Below, piece after piece: positions 35,497-43,104 of a stretch of 64,000 nt of DNA (its first letter is position 1; the number at the start of each line of letters is the position of its first letter). The DNA comes from an uncultured Acetatifactor sp. (lineage in GTDB: Bacteria > Bacillota > Clostridia > Lachnospirales > Lachnospiraceae). The stretch spans positions 1 through 64,000 of the forward strand of contig CAJUIA010000009.1 in NCBI GenBank assembly GCA_910586485.1. Reading direction: 5' to 3'. The position numbers were made by a program, and so were the translations under genes. The notes under the pieces are model-generated. The model did no database searches, was not told the DNA's origin, and saw only the letters and a list, made by a program, of their open reading frames with translations.

Positions 35497-35847
35497 ATGA
35501 ACTGGATCATTTTACTGTTACTGTTTGGCTGTGGCGGCTGTTTTGGCGGCAGCTGCGGGTGCGGCAATGACTGTGGCTGTGGGCGTGGCAGCGATTGTGG
35601 CTGCAGGCGTGACAATGACTGTGGCTGCGGGAATAACCGCAGAGAATGTGCGTGCGCCCGGCAGGCAGTGCGTGAAGCAAAAGAGGATGCAAGAGAAGCG
35701 CTGAGGGATGTTCGTGAAGCAAAGGAGCGGGAGCAGGCCGTTTGTGACGGCCCCGGTATGGTGCCTCCGCCCTGGCAGGATTATCCGCCGATGCCCAGAC
35801 GGGACAATGGCTGTGATAATGACAGAGACTGCGGATGCAATAATTGA
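35497..35847 (+). CDS. Cys-Gly-Cys-rich small membrane or secreted protein
   Basis: The 116-residue protein begins with a short hydrophobic segment (NWIILLLLFGCGG, about 2-15), then four close C-G-C units separated by Asn-Asp or Arg-Ser-Asp (about 18-45). A charged helical part follows (REAKEDAREALRDVREAKE) and a C-terminal DRDCGC. It has about 17 cysteines in total. It may be metal-binding or cross-linked; I do not recognise the family. No modifying enzymes for a RiPP are nearby. A terminator follows, so it closes the operon. Confidence 0.7.
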   Translation: MNWIILLLLFGCGGCFGGSCGCGNDCGCGRGSDCGCRRDNDCGCGNNRRECACARQAVREAKEDAREALRDVREAKEREQAVCDGPGMVPPPWQDYPPMPRRDNGCDNDRDCGCNN

Positions 35848-35864
35848 CAGTATTTATCGGGAAG

Positions 35865-35905
35865 AAGGCGGCATGACTTTCGCAAGAAGGCGCATGCCGC
35901 CTTTT
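35865..35905 (+). terminator. Terminator of the pseudo-GH13 operon
   Basis: An 11-bp stem AAGGCGGCATG (35865-35875) with CATGCCGCCTT (35893-35903), ending in TTTT. Confidence 0.85.
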
Positions 35906-35961
35906 CCGGCGGGGAATCCTGCAGTGTATATTCGTCTGTGGAGTCCGGCCTTCAAGAAGGG

Positions 35962-36741
35962 TTATCGTCCTGCATCATGTTTTTTATGATGGCCCGCGGG
36001 AGCTTCATGGCTGTCGGAGTCGTGGCAGCCCTCGTCAGAGGACGTACCTTCCGGTGATGCTTCGGTTTGAACATTACCGGAAAGGCGGTTGACCAGATCC
36101 TGAATCTCTTTCATAGTCATATTTTGAACCGCTTCTGGCGTAATGTCCGGATCCAGGGCCTTTAATTCCAAATAAGCCCTGTATTTCCCGCAGGAAAGGC
36201 CGGAGCTGTGAGCGTCTTTTACCTCTTCCGCGGAAGAGTGATAGCAGTGAATATTACTGTGTCCGGATGTGTATGTCTCAAGCTCCGAAAGAATCCTGAC
36301 GGACTGTGATTCATCGGAGCCCATAACGGTGATGGTAAGGATTTCGTCTCCGGATAACAAGGCGGTGACATTTTTATCCTCTAAAATCTGTGCCAACGCA
36401 TTTATATAGTTTTTATTTTTTAAATTGACGGCTGCCGCCAGGTTTTGACCGTCGGCATTTAGCGCGTTTACGGAAATGACACGATCAAAGCGGTTGACGT
36501 TTAACTCCAGCGAGGGATTTATATCAATGCTGATCACCGAGGTTGGGGTAAAGTAAAGCAAGGGCCCGCCGATCAGTAAAAACAGCAGACATGTGCAGAC
36601 TGCTGCCGCATAAAGCCAGGGAGTGTAACTTGCAGATCTTTTAAATCCCTTGGTTTTTTGCGCAAGGTATGTTTTTGTTCTGTTTTTTAACGCATCATCT
36701 GCCCGTACCTGGTCGAAGGCTTCTTTTATTCTGTCATTCAT
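35962..36741 (-). CDS. RsgI-like membrane anti-sigma factor
   Basis: The 259-residue protein has a short cytosolic N-terminus (1-40), one membrane helix (about 42-64) and an external domain that opens with ISIDINPSLEL.VN.FDRVISVNALN, the core of the RsgI extracellular module. In RsgI proteins of Clostridia the Asn-Pro bond of this motif is an autoproteolysis site that starts the signalling cascade; here it is N75-P76. The C-terminus is His/Asp-rich (CHDSDSHE, HHKKHD), possibly metal-binding. It follows and overlaps the ECF sigma gene (8 bases). The start at 36741 is spaced to AAAAGG. Confidence 0.85.
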   Translation of the reverse strand: MNDRIKEAFDQVRADDALKNRTKTYLAQKTKGFKRSASYTPWLYAAAVCTCLLFLLIGGPLLYFTPTSVISIDINPSLELNVNRFDRVISVNALNADGQNLAAAVNLKNKNYINALAQILEDKNVTALLSGDEILTITVMGSDESQSVRILSELETYTSGHSNIHCYHSSAEEVKDAHSSGLSCGKYRAYLELKALDPDITPEAVQNMTMKEIQDLVNRLSGNVQTEASPEGTSSDEGCHDSDSHEAPAGHHKKHDAGR

Positions 36742-37216
36742 ATTCATCACCTTTTAGCTTTTCACGCAGCATTTGTTTGGAACGCGCAAGGAGCGTATAA
36801 ACCGTGTTTACATTTTTGCCCAGGATACGGCCGATCTCAGGAGCTGTGAAATCTTCGTAGTAATGGAGATAGACCACGTTTCTGTATTTTGGAGGCAGGG
36901 AAAGAACAGCTTCTAAAACCTCACGATGTTCGGGAGAGGGTATTGCGGGCTGTTCCATGATCTCGTCCAAGGATACCGTACGGCTGTGGAAAAAGCTTTT
37001 GAGCAGGTCTTTACAGGCATTGAGTGTGACCCGGATGATCCAGGCCTTTTCATGCTCGTCATTTTCAAACGTAACGGAACTAAGGACATATTTCAGAAAT
37101 ACCGTCTGAAAGATGTCCTCGGTGTCAGCATGATTTTTCAGATGTATCATGCAAAGCCGTCGAACGGTGTCGGAATACCGCTCGATGGCTTTGTTTACCT
37201 CCTGTTCGTTCCGCAT
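36734..37216 (-). CDS. ECF-type RNA polymerase sigma factor
   Basis: The 160-residue protein has region 2 (DTVRRLCMIHLKNHADTEDIFQTVFLKY) with the -10-recognising helix and region 4 (LPPKYRNVVYLHYYEDFTAPEIGRILGKNVNTVYTLLARSK) with the helix-turn-helix. It lacks the domains of SigI, the usual partner of RsgI-type anti-sigma factors, and belongs to the general ECF type. It is co-transcribed with the membrane anti-sigma gene and the secreted Cys/Asp-repeat gene. Confidence 0.93.
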   Translation of the reverse strand: MRNEQEVNKAIERYSDTVRRLCMIHLKNHADTEDIFQTVFLKYVLSSVTFENDEHEKAWIIRVTLNACKDLLKSFFHSRTVSLDEIMEQPAIPSPEHREVLEAVLSLPPKYRNVVYLHYYEDFTAPEIGRILGKNVNTVYTLLARSKQMLREKLKGDEYE

Positions 37217-37230
37217 GATGAGTTTTCCTT

Positions 37231-37677
37231 TTATCTGCAGTGCCTGCTCCGGGAACCGTGATGGCCGCTGCGGTGATTTCTGCCGGAATGGCAGGATGTC
37301 TGGTTTTCATAGTTGTCACAGACATCGTTCCCATTTTCATCAACATAGCACGGACCGCTTCCGTCAGCCGAATTACATCTGTGATAAGCATTACAGTTAT
37401 CACAGATACCATCATTGTCAGCATCAATAAAGCATTCTCCGTCTGCACAGCTTCCGTGATCTGCGCTGCAGTGATCGCAGATACCGTCTGCATCCTCGTC
37501 CAGATAGCAGTTGCTGCTGCAGCTTAAGGTGTCTGCATCTGTCTCCGCAGCAACAATGCAGCTTCTGTTTGCGGTTTCGCAGTGCCGCCCGCCTCCGTGG
37601 CATGCCGCAGAAACCTGAATCGACCCGGCGGATAATACCAGTACGCCGGTTAATACACCTAAAAATAATTTTTTCAT
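37231..37677 (-). CDS. Secreted protein with Cys- and Asp-rich calcium-loop-like repeats
   Basis: The 148-residue protein has a clear signal peptide (1-25, cut after VSA-A). It then has three repeats of the form C-[YF]-[LIV]-D-x-D-x-D-G-I-C-D-x-C: CYLDEDADGICDHC, CFIDADNDGICDNC and CYVDENGNDVCDNY. The D-x-D-x-D-G spacing resembles a calcium-binding loop, with cysteines that could form disulphides; this is inference. The C-terminus is His/Ser/Arg-rich. It is first in the operon, 14 bases before the ECF sigma gene, so it may be a target or sensor of that system. ATG at 37677 has GGAGGG. The 287-base gap upstream holds promoters and nothing else recognised. Confidence 0.75.
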   Translation of the reverse strand: MKKLFLGVLTGVLVLSAGSIQVSAACHGGGRHCETANRSCIVAAETDADTLSCSSNCYLDEDADGICDHCSADHGSCADGECFIDADNDGICDNCNAYHRCNSADGSGPCYVDENGNDVCDNYENQTSCHSGRNHRSGHHGSRSRHCR

Positions 37678-37896
37678 GACGAACCCTCCATGTATTGATG
37701 TTTTTACTGCTTCACTAATAATACGAAGAGCAGGAAAGAATCCATTCACAAAGTTAAAAAAATTTTCCTAAAACGCATTATTCATCAGTAAAGTGATCTC
37801 CATAATGTGTATCAACAATCTCCGGTTAAGGCAATCTTATCGGTAAAACAGTAAATTGTCAAGCGGCACATGGCCCGACATATTTTCACTTCAGCC

Positions 37897-37937
37897 GTAA
37901 AAATATACTTTTACAAAGCGCATTTTTGTGATATATT
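37897..37937 (+). promoter_or_regulatory. Candidate promoter and dyad for the lactonase gene
   Basis: TTTACA (37910-37915) and TATATT (37932-37937) are 16 bases apart. A 6-bp dyad GTAAAA (37897-37902) with TTTTAC (37909-37914) overlaps the -35 box. Confidence 0.4.
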
Positions 37938-37964
37938 TATCTGGAGATAAAGGAGGTTCGGCTC

Positions 37965-39014
37965 ATGGAAAAGGAAAAATATGTGGCGTATGTTTCTACT
38001 TATACCCAGGGGGATAATCATGGAATTAAAATATATGATGTGGATATGGAGAAAGGGCGATTTATAGAAAAGGATCAGGTGGAAATCACAAATTCCTCTT
38101 ATGTAACCATTTCGCATAACGAAAAATATTTGTATTCCATTACGGATTTCGGAGTAGAGTCCTATAAAATCAAGAAGGACGGCGGGCTGGATCTTTTGAA
38201 TTTTGCACCGATCAACGGCATGAGGGGATGTTATGTGTCCACGGATTATACGGACCGGTATCTGTTTGTGGCAGGTTATCATGACGGTAAGCTGACGGTG
38301 CTTCGCTTAAGGGAGGACGGCTCCATCGGGGAAATTACCGATGAGATTTTTCATAAGGGTCTGGGGAGCCTGGCGGACAGGAATTTCAGACCGCATATCA
38401 ACTGTGCCCGGATGACCCATGACAACAAATATCTGTTGGTGGCAGATCAGGGAATGGATCATGTGAATGTTTACCGGCTTGATCTGGAAAGCGGCAAGGT
38501 ATTGCTGGCGGATGTGATCAGGAGCGCCATCGAGTCAGCGCCCAGACATATTAAAATTTCCAGAGACGGACGCTTCATTTACATTGTACATGAATGGAAA
38601 TGCTATATTGATGTATATTCCTACGAGGACAAGGACGGACAGCCCGTGTTTGAAAAGATTCAGTCCATAGAGACGGCCAATCTGGAGCAAGGCAGTTCCA
38701 ACGCCACCAGTGCATTGACCTTTTCTGAGGATCACAGATACCTGGTAAGTACTGTGGCAGGGGATAATTCAGCGGTGCTTTTTAAGGTGGATGAGGAAAC
38801 GGGGCTGCTGACAAAGATTTTCTGCCTGCCCGTCAGCGGAGAGTATCCTAAGGATGCTATTCTGTTTCCCAATAATAAGTTTTTGGTTTCCTTAAACCAT
38901 GAGTCCAATGATATGACCTTTTTCCATGTAGATGTGAAGAACGGTACTATGATTATGAATGGCGCCCCCACTCCGGTGAATGTGCCTAACTGTATTACCT
39001 TTCACAAGCTGTAA
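37965..39014 (+). CDS. Lactonase-family beta-propeller (6-phosphogluconolactonase-like)
   Basis: A 349-residue, soluble seven-bladed-propeller-type protein (repeats such as DRYLFVAGYHDGKLTVLRL and RFIYIVHEWKCYIDVYSYE). It matches the lactonase family of Pgl/YkgB proteins that can hydrolyse 6-phosphogluconolactone. RP.....H.A motif: FRPHINCARMTHDNKYLLVADQG. ATG at 37965 has AAAGGAGG. It is followed by a symmetrical hairpin. Confidence 0.82.
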   Translation: MEKEKYVAYVSTYTQGDNHGIKIYDVDMEKGRFIEKDQVEITNSSYVTISHNEKYLYSITDFGVESYKIKKDGGLDLLNFAPINGMRGCYVSTDYTDRYLFVAGYHDGKLTVLRLREDGSIGEITDEIFHKGLGSLADRNFRPHINCARMTHDNKYLLVADQGMDHVNVYRLDLESGKVLLADVIRSAIESAPRHIKISRDGRFIYIVHEWKCYIDVYSYEDKDGQPVFEKIQSIETANLEQGSSNATSALTFSEDHRYLVSTVAGDNSAVLFKVDEETGLLTKIFCLPVSGEYPKDAILFPNNKFLVSLNHESNDMTFFHVDVKNGTMIMNGAPTPVNVPNCITFHKL

Positions 39015-39084
39015 AAATATCGCAAAACATTTGATAAGGCAGTTTATAGAAGTATTTAGCCTGACAGGGAATGATTTATAAAAT

Positions 39085-39134
39085 CAGGGGCTGTGAAAAC
39101 AGGAGTTTAAAAACTCCGGCTTTTACAGCCCCTG
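39085..39134. terminator. Symmetrical hairpin between convergent genes
   Basis: CAGGGGCTGT at 39085 pairs with ACAGCCCCTG ending at 39134, with an inner GGAGTTT/AAACTCC stem. There is no long T-run. It lies between the lactonase and HIT genes and could terminate both. Confidence 0.6.
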
Positions 39135-39169
39135 AAGCTTGTGAAGCACCTTTAGCAATCCATATTATG

Positions 39170-39589
39170 TTACAGATTTTCCCTGATTTTTTCAATCATT
39201 TCCTGATATTCTGCATCCGACAGATAGACCTTGTCCGGATTCATCTGAAATGTTCCGCCCCATTCGTCGCCGTTCCGGTATTTGGGAACCAGATGGAAAT
39301 GCAGATGGCTGCCGGTGTCTCCGTAGGCACCGTAATTTACCTTGTCCGGACGAAAAGCGGCATGAATGGCCCTGGCCGCATGGGCAACATCCGCCATAAA
39401 GGCGTTTCTTTCTTCATCGTCAATGTCGATCAGTTCACTTACGTGGTCTTTGTAGGCCACAATACATCTGCCGGGCTTACTTTGTTCCCTGAACAGGATC
39501 AGGCTGCTGACCTTAAGCTCGCAGATAAAGATTCCGAATTTGTCCAATAATTCTCCACCCATACAATACCCACAATTTGAATCCTTCAT
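39170..39589 (-). CDS. HIT-family nucleotide hydrolase
   Basis: The 139-residue protein has the histidine triad HLHFHLVP (His-x-His-x-His) near residue 97. Such enzymes hydrolyse or transfer nucleotides from phosphoramidates or dinucleoside polyphosphates. The N-terminal CGYC pair is found in zinc-containing HIT proteins. AAAGGAGG precedes the ATG. Confidence 0.92.
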   Translation of the reverse strand: MKDSNCGYCMGGELLDKFGIFICELKVSSLILFREQSKPGRCIVAYKDHVSELIDIDDEERNAFMADVAHAARAIHAAFRPDKVNYGAYGDTGSHLHFHLVPKYRNGDEWGGTFQMNPDKVYLSDAEYQEMIEKIRENL

Positions 39590-39675
39590 ATTTTATATAT
39601 CCTCCTTTATCGCTGCAATATTACAGCATATTTTCTCTGAAACAAAACCTTGCGCATAAACTTAATAAACACAGA

Positions 39676-40806
39676 TTATTTTAAGCTTTCCGGCCTGTCC
39701 CGGCAGGGATCGGCGTAGAATTCCACCAGATGCTCCAGCCTTGCAGACATGTTTAACAATATGGCATCTAAGACAGTGAGGGCAGTCATACATTCCATGA
39801 CTACCACGGCTCTGGGAACGATAATCGGGTCGTGCCGGCCTTTGATATTAATGTCGATTTCTTCTCCGTCCCTGTTTACCGTCTGCTGGGTGAGAAAAAT
39901 GGAAGGAGTGGGTTTTACATGAGCGCGGATCCGCAAAGTGCCGCCGTCACTGATACCGCCCAGAATGCCGCCGGCATGATTGGTGGTTTTTGTGATCTGC
40001 CCTCCGAGATTTCGGAAAGCGTCGTTATTCTGGCTGCCCTTTCTTAAGGAGACGGTGCAGCCGTCCCCGATTTCCACTGCTTTTACGGCGCCTATGGACA
40101 TAATGGCCTTTGCCAGATTGGCATCCAGCTTTTCAAAAACGGGGTCGCCGATTCCGGCGGGAAGCCCTTCTACCATACATTCCATGCAGCCGCCTGCAGA
40201 ATCCGTATTTTTCCTGATTTCTTCCAGATAAGCCAGGGCAGCTTTGTCCGCCGTGGTGTCCGGCATGGCGGTAGGAGTGGAGAGGATGGCGTCACGGTCA
40301 AAATGTGCCGGGTCAATTTCCACCGGGCCGATGGAGCGGGTGTAAGCGTAAACGGAAACCCCCAGCTGCTTTAGTATTTTTGCGGCAACGGCTCCTGCCG
40401 CCACACGGCCGATGGTTTCCCGGCCGGAGGAACGTCCGCCTCCCCGGTAGTCCCGAAAGCCGTACTTGGCGTCAAAGGTATAATCGGCGTGGCCCGGCCG
40501 GTAACAGTCGGCAATTTTGTCGTAATCGGCAGAGCGCTGAGAAGTGTTGCGCACCATAATGGAAATGGGGGCACCGGTAGTAAGGCCCTCGAACACCCCG
40601 GACAGGATTTCAACTGCATCGTCCTCCTTACGGGGGGTGGAAATGCTGCTGGACCCCGGCTTCCGACGGTCCAGGTATTGCTGTATGTCTGACTCGCAAA
40701 GAGAGAGTCCTGCAGGGCAGCCGTCGATGACGACTCCCAGAGCTTTGCCGTGGGATTCACCCCAGGTGGTTATTTGAAAAATGGTGCCAAAGGTGGAGCC
40801 TGCCAT
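39676..40806 (-). CDS. aroC: Chorismate synthase
   Basis: The 376-residue enzyme makes chorismate from EPSP with reduced FMN, the last shared step to aromatic amino acids. Signatures: GESHGKALGVVIDGCPAG at the N-terminus, RPGHADYTFDAKYGFRDYRGGGRSSGRET and GGISDGGTLRIRAHVKPTPS. A GAGGTTG site lies upstream. No other aro gene is in the window. Confidence 0.97.
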   Translation of the reverse strand: MAGSTFGTIFQITTWGESHGKALGVVIDGCPAGLSLCESDIQQYLDRRKPGSSSISTPRKEDDAVEILSGVFEGLTTGAPISIMVRNTSQRSADYDKIADCYRPGHADYTFDAKYGFRDYRGGGRSSGRETIGRVAAGAVAAKILKQLGVSVYAYTRSIGPVEIDPAHFDRDAILSTPTAMPDTTADKAALAYLEEIRKNTDSAGGCMECMVEGLPAGIGDPVFEKLDANLAKAIMSIGAVKAVEIGDGCTVSLRKGSQNNDAFRNLGGQITKTTNHAGGILGGISDGGTLRIRAHVKPTPSIFLTQQTVNRDGEEIDINIKGRHDPIIVPRAVVVMECMTALTVLDAILLNMSARLEHLVEFYADPCRDRPESLK

Positions 40807-40923
40807 AAATGATCAACCTCGATTCTGTTTGGATTTCTGCGGGCACAGGAATAAATGCCATTTCTTATTTTACAGGATAATTAGCGAAATAGCAACGGTG
40901 GACGGGAGAAATGCTGTTGGGAG

Positions 40924-41091
40924 GTAACAGGCATTCACAACTTGACGGTGGCAGCCGGCCGTTATTCTCATTCGGACACGCTTGCGCTTGGGGTTCGACG
41001 TAGCGGTACCTAAGCAAGCACAGAACGCTTGCTAAGTACCGACGTCTCACACAGTCCTCATTGAGAATAACAGCCGTCTGCCACCTGTTAC
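40924..41091. repeat. Nested palindromic element of about 168 bp
   Basis: Three inverted repeats are nested. Outer: GTAACAGG (40924) with CCTGTTAC (41091). Middle: a 31-base arm (40947-40977) pairs with 41054-41085 (GGTGGCAG...TTATTCTCA). Inner: a 23-base arm (40997-41019) pairs with 41027-41046 around a short loop. Folded as RNA or DNA it would make one long cruciform or hairpin. It looks like a MITE or other mobile non-coding repeat; a minus-strand reading frame inside it was not called as a gene. Confidence 0.75.
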
Positions 41092-41416
41092 TCAATTACG
41101 GGGGGCCAATTGTTACGACAGGCGGCAAGAACCAGTAAACTGATAAAAGCAAATCTGGAATATGCCATTATAATATATTAGCCGGATTTTATTTCCATGC
41201 TTGCCAGTGAATACGAAATAAATTCGTTGATACAATAACAGGAAAATATAGGTGGTAATTACAAAAAAGATTAAGAGCGATGCCTTAAAAACGTCGCTTT
41301 TTTGCGTGCTCAGATTCGCGAAAAAATCCATTTCCCAAAACAGGCAGAAAAATGTGCCTCAAAAAGTGTTGACTGCACGTTGCGTGCAGTTTTACCGTGA
41401 AAAGGAGGAAAGCGTA
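41092..41416. other. Non-coding stretch before the MerR gene
   Basis: About 325 AT-rich bases without a supported gene. A 72-codon minus-strand frame here is hydrophobic, has no ribosome binding site and was rejected. The only signal is the -35 and dyad at 41369-41390. Confidence 0.6.
41369..41398 (+). promoter_or_regulatory. MerR-type promoter with operator dyad
   Basis: TTGACT (41369-41374) is followed by an 8-bp dyad ACTGCACG (41372-41379) with CGTGCAGT (41383-41390) inside the spacer and a weak -10 near 41393-41398. A dyad in a long spacer is the usual MerR operator layout and suggests autoregulation. Confidence 0.5.
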
Positions 41417-41770
41417 ATGAGCAGTAAGAACCTAAAAACTTTGCAGGAACTATGTTGTGAACTGAAGGTAACCCGGCGTGTCATACAGGGCTACGAAAAG
41501 GCAGGACTGGTATCCGCAACAAACAGAAATAAATACGGACATCTGTTATATGATGAAAAATCGCAGCAAAGAATCAAGCAGATCAGACTGTATCAGCGGC
41601 TGGGATTCAGCATCAGGAAGATCATGGAATTGATAGATGCCCCTGTGCCGATCGTCAGGGATGCTCTGGAGAAACAAATGGAGCATCTACAGGAAGAGCG
41701 GGAAAATATGGATATGCTGATCAGCATGGTACATGAGTTAATACGTGATATGGAAGAGAAATTGAAGTAG
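41417..41770 (+). CDS. MerR-family transcriptional regulator
   Basis: The 117-residue protein has a winged helix (about 1-65: TLQELCCELKVTRRVIQGYEKAGLVSATNRNKYGHLLYDEK) and a coiled-coil dimer helix (about 75-115). No metal-binding cysteines or ligand domain follow, so it is a minimal MerR. ATG at 41417 has AAAGGAGGA at 41401-41409; the longer upstream frame has no site. It lies in an AT-richer block. Confidence 0.88.
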   Translation: MSSKNLKTLQELCCELKVTRRVIQGYEKAGLVSATNRNKYGHLLYDEKSQQRIKQIRLYQRLGFSIRKIMELIDAPVPIVRDALEKQMEHLQEERENMDMLISMVHELIRDMEEKLK

Positions 41771-41791
41771 AAATACATAGGCGCCGGTCCA

Positions 41792-41822
41792 CCAATGGGG
41801 AGAGCTTCAATTTCCCCATTGG
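41792..41822 (+). terminator. Hairpin after the MerR gene
   Basis: CCAATGGGGA (41792-41801) pairs with TCCCCATTGG (41813-41822); no T-run follows, so termination is possible but unproven. Confidence 0.45.
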
Positions 41823-41931
41823 CAGACTATGTAAAGGCAGACTGTTCGGTTTGCATGGAATGCAGGTGGCTCTTGATTAATACGCCACGGCGTTTTAATA
41901 AAAAATCTATCTAATGAAAAAGGAGAAAATT

Positions 41932-42417
41932 ATGGCACTGATTAACTGCCCGGAGTGTGGGAAAGAAATTTCGGATCAGGTGGCAGCCTGCCCGAATTGC
42001 GGAAATCCAATTAGGAAAACAAATTTAAAATTCTGTCAGCATTGTGGAGAACAAATTGATAAAGAATGTGTTGTCTGTCCCAAATGCGGAAAGCAGGTAG
42101 GCGAACTGAAAACAAGTACAGACAAAAATATTATTATCAATAATAACAATAACAACTCTGCAAGCGCTTCCGCTGTGGCCGGCGGCATGATGATGCCGAT
42201 GATAAGCCCCAAAAGCAGGTTGATGGCGCTGCTGCTATGTATATTTCTTGGCTTTTTAGGCATTCATAGGTTTTATGCCGGGAAAGCGGGAACCGGAATT
42301 ATTATGATTCTTCTTATGTGTACGGGAATAGGAGAAATATGGTGGCTTGTTGATCTGATCATGATATTGTGCGGGTCGTTCAGAGATGGGGTGGGATTAA
42401 AAATATGTAATTGGTAA
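41932..42417 (+). CDS. Zinc-ribbon plus TM2-domain membrane protein
   Basis: The 161-residue protein has two zinc ribbons: CPECGKEISDQVAACPNCGN (residues about 6-24) and CQHCG...CPKCGK (about 36-60). After an Asn-rich linker comes a TM2 domain with two helices (LLCIFLGFLGIHRFYAGKAGTGIIMIL and WWLVDLIMIL). TM2 proteins are common small membrane proteins of unknown role. ATG at 41932 has AAGGAG, better spaced than the ATG at 41914. It starts a three-gene run with the membrane protein and lipoprotein downstream. Confidence 0.85.
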   Translation: MALINCPECGKEISDQVAACPNCGNPIRKTNLKFCQHCGEQIDKECVVCPKCGKQVGELKTSTDKNIIINNNNNNSASASAVAGGMMMPMISPKSRLMALLLCIFLGFLGIHRFYAGKAGTGIIMILLMCTGIGEIWWLVDLIMILCGSFRDGVGLKICNW

Positions 42418-42453
42418 AAAGAAAATAAAAATACATTTTATGGAGGAATGAAA

Positions 42454-43050
42454 ATGGAAAACACAAAAATTACACCTGAAATAAACAAAGGAAAAATCGT
42501 GCAGCTGCTTCCGTTTTTAACAGCATTGGCAGGCGCTGTAATTCTGGTTTTGGCATTTTTTCTGCCCTATTCATCTGCGGAGAAGGAGTATAAGAAATAC
42601 CTTAAGGAGTACTCTGATTCAATGTACGCGGAAGAAATTAATATGACCAACGGGGATGCCGTGGGTATATCAATGCTTGAATATGCAAGGATGTATGCAG
42701 TGGCTGCTAAAATAGGGACATTCAAGGAACAAAGGCTCATAGGTATCATCTGCGTGGTATTAATTTCGATGATTGGTGTATTCTCTTTACTTACCTTGTT
42801 GTCTGCTGCTTTGAAAAAACCAATCGCGCTGATTATTTTCAATGTTATTAACTTTGGAGTCTTCAGAATGTTAAGCTGGGATCTTGAGGATCGCGGTGTT
42901 GTTCCTAACAGCAGCTATATATGGGGAATATCATATTATCTATATCAGATCTGCGCTGTGATTATCCTGATCGGAGCCATTTGGCTGTTGGTTACTAAAA
43001 TTAGGATGAAGCGTCGGGGAAACGAAATGTCTTTGGCTGATGTAATTTGA
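42454..43050 (+). CDS. Membrane protein with four predicted helices, unknown function
   Basis: The 198-residue protein has helices at about 18-38, 90-112, 117-138 and 155-178, with a polar loop (about 45-80) between the first two. A GGAGG site serves the ATG at 42454. It lies between the TM2 protein and the lipoprotein, and the three likely form an envelope-related operon. I do not recognise the family. Confidence 0.75.
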   Translation: MENTKITPEINKGKIVQLLPFLTALAGAVILVLAFFLPYSSAEKEYKKYLKEYSDSMYAEEINMTNGDAVGISMLEYARMYAVAAKIGTFKEQRLIGIICVVLISMIGVFSLLTLLSAALKKPIALIIFNVINFGVFRMLSWDLEDRGVVPNSSYIWGISYYLYQICAVIILIGAIWLLVTKIRMKRRGNEMSLADVI

Positions 43051-43104
43051 ATGAAATAACGGATAGCAATCATACAAAAAACACATTTATGGAGGAACGA
43101 AGAT

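Noticed and set aside
35497..35847. Cys-rich protein as a RiPP/bacteriocin precursor
   Set aside because: No modification, protease or export genes nearby, and the protein is longer than a typical precursor.
37231..37677. Repeat protein as a dockerin
   Set aside because: Single loops with cysteines and no paired helix; no cellulosomal genes.
40865..41095. Minus-strand open frame of 76 codons inside the palindromic element
   Set aside because: It lies almost wholly within the inverted repeats and has no ribosome binding site; the frame is likely a product of the palindrome.
41113..41331. Hydrophobic minus-strand frame of 72 codons before the MerR gene
   Set aside because: No ribosome binding site, AT-rich composition alone explains the hydrophobic codons.
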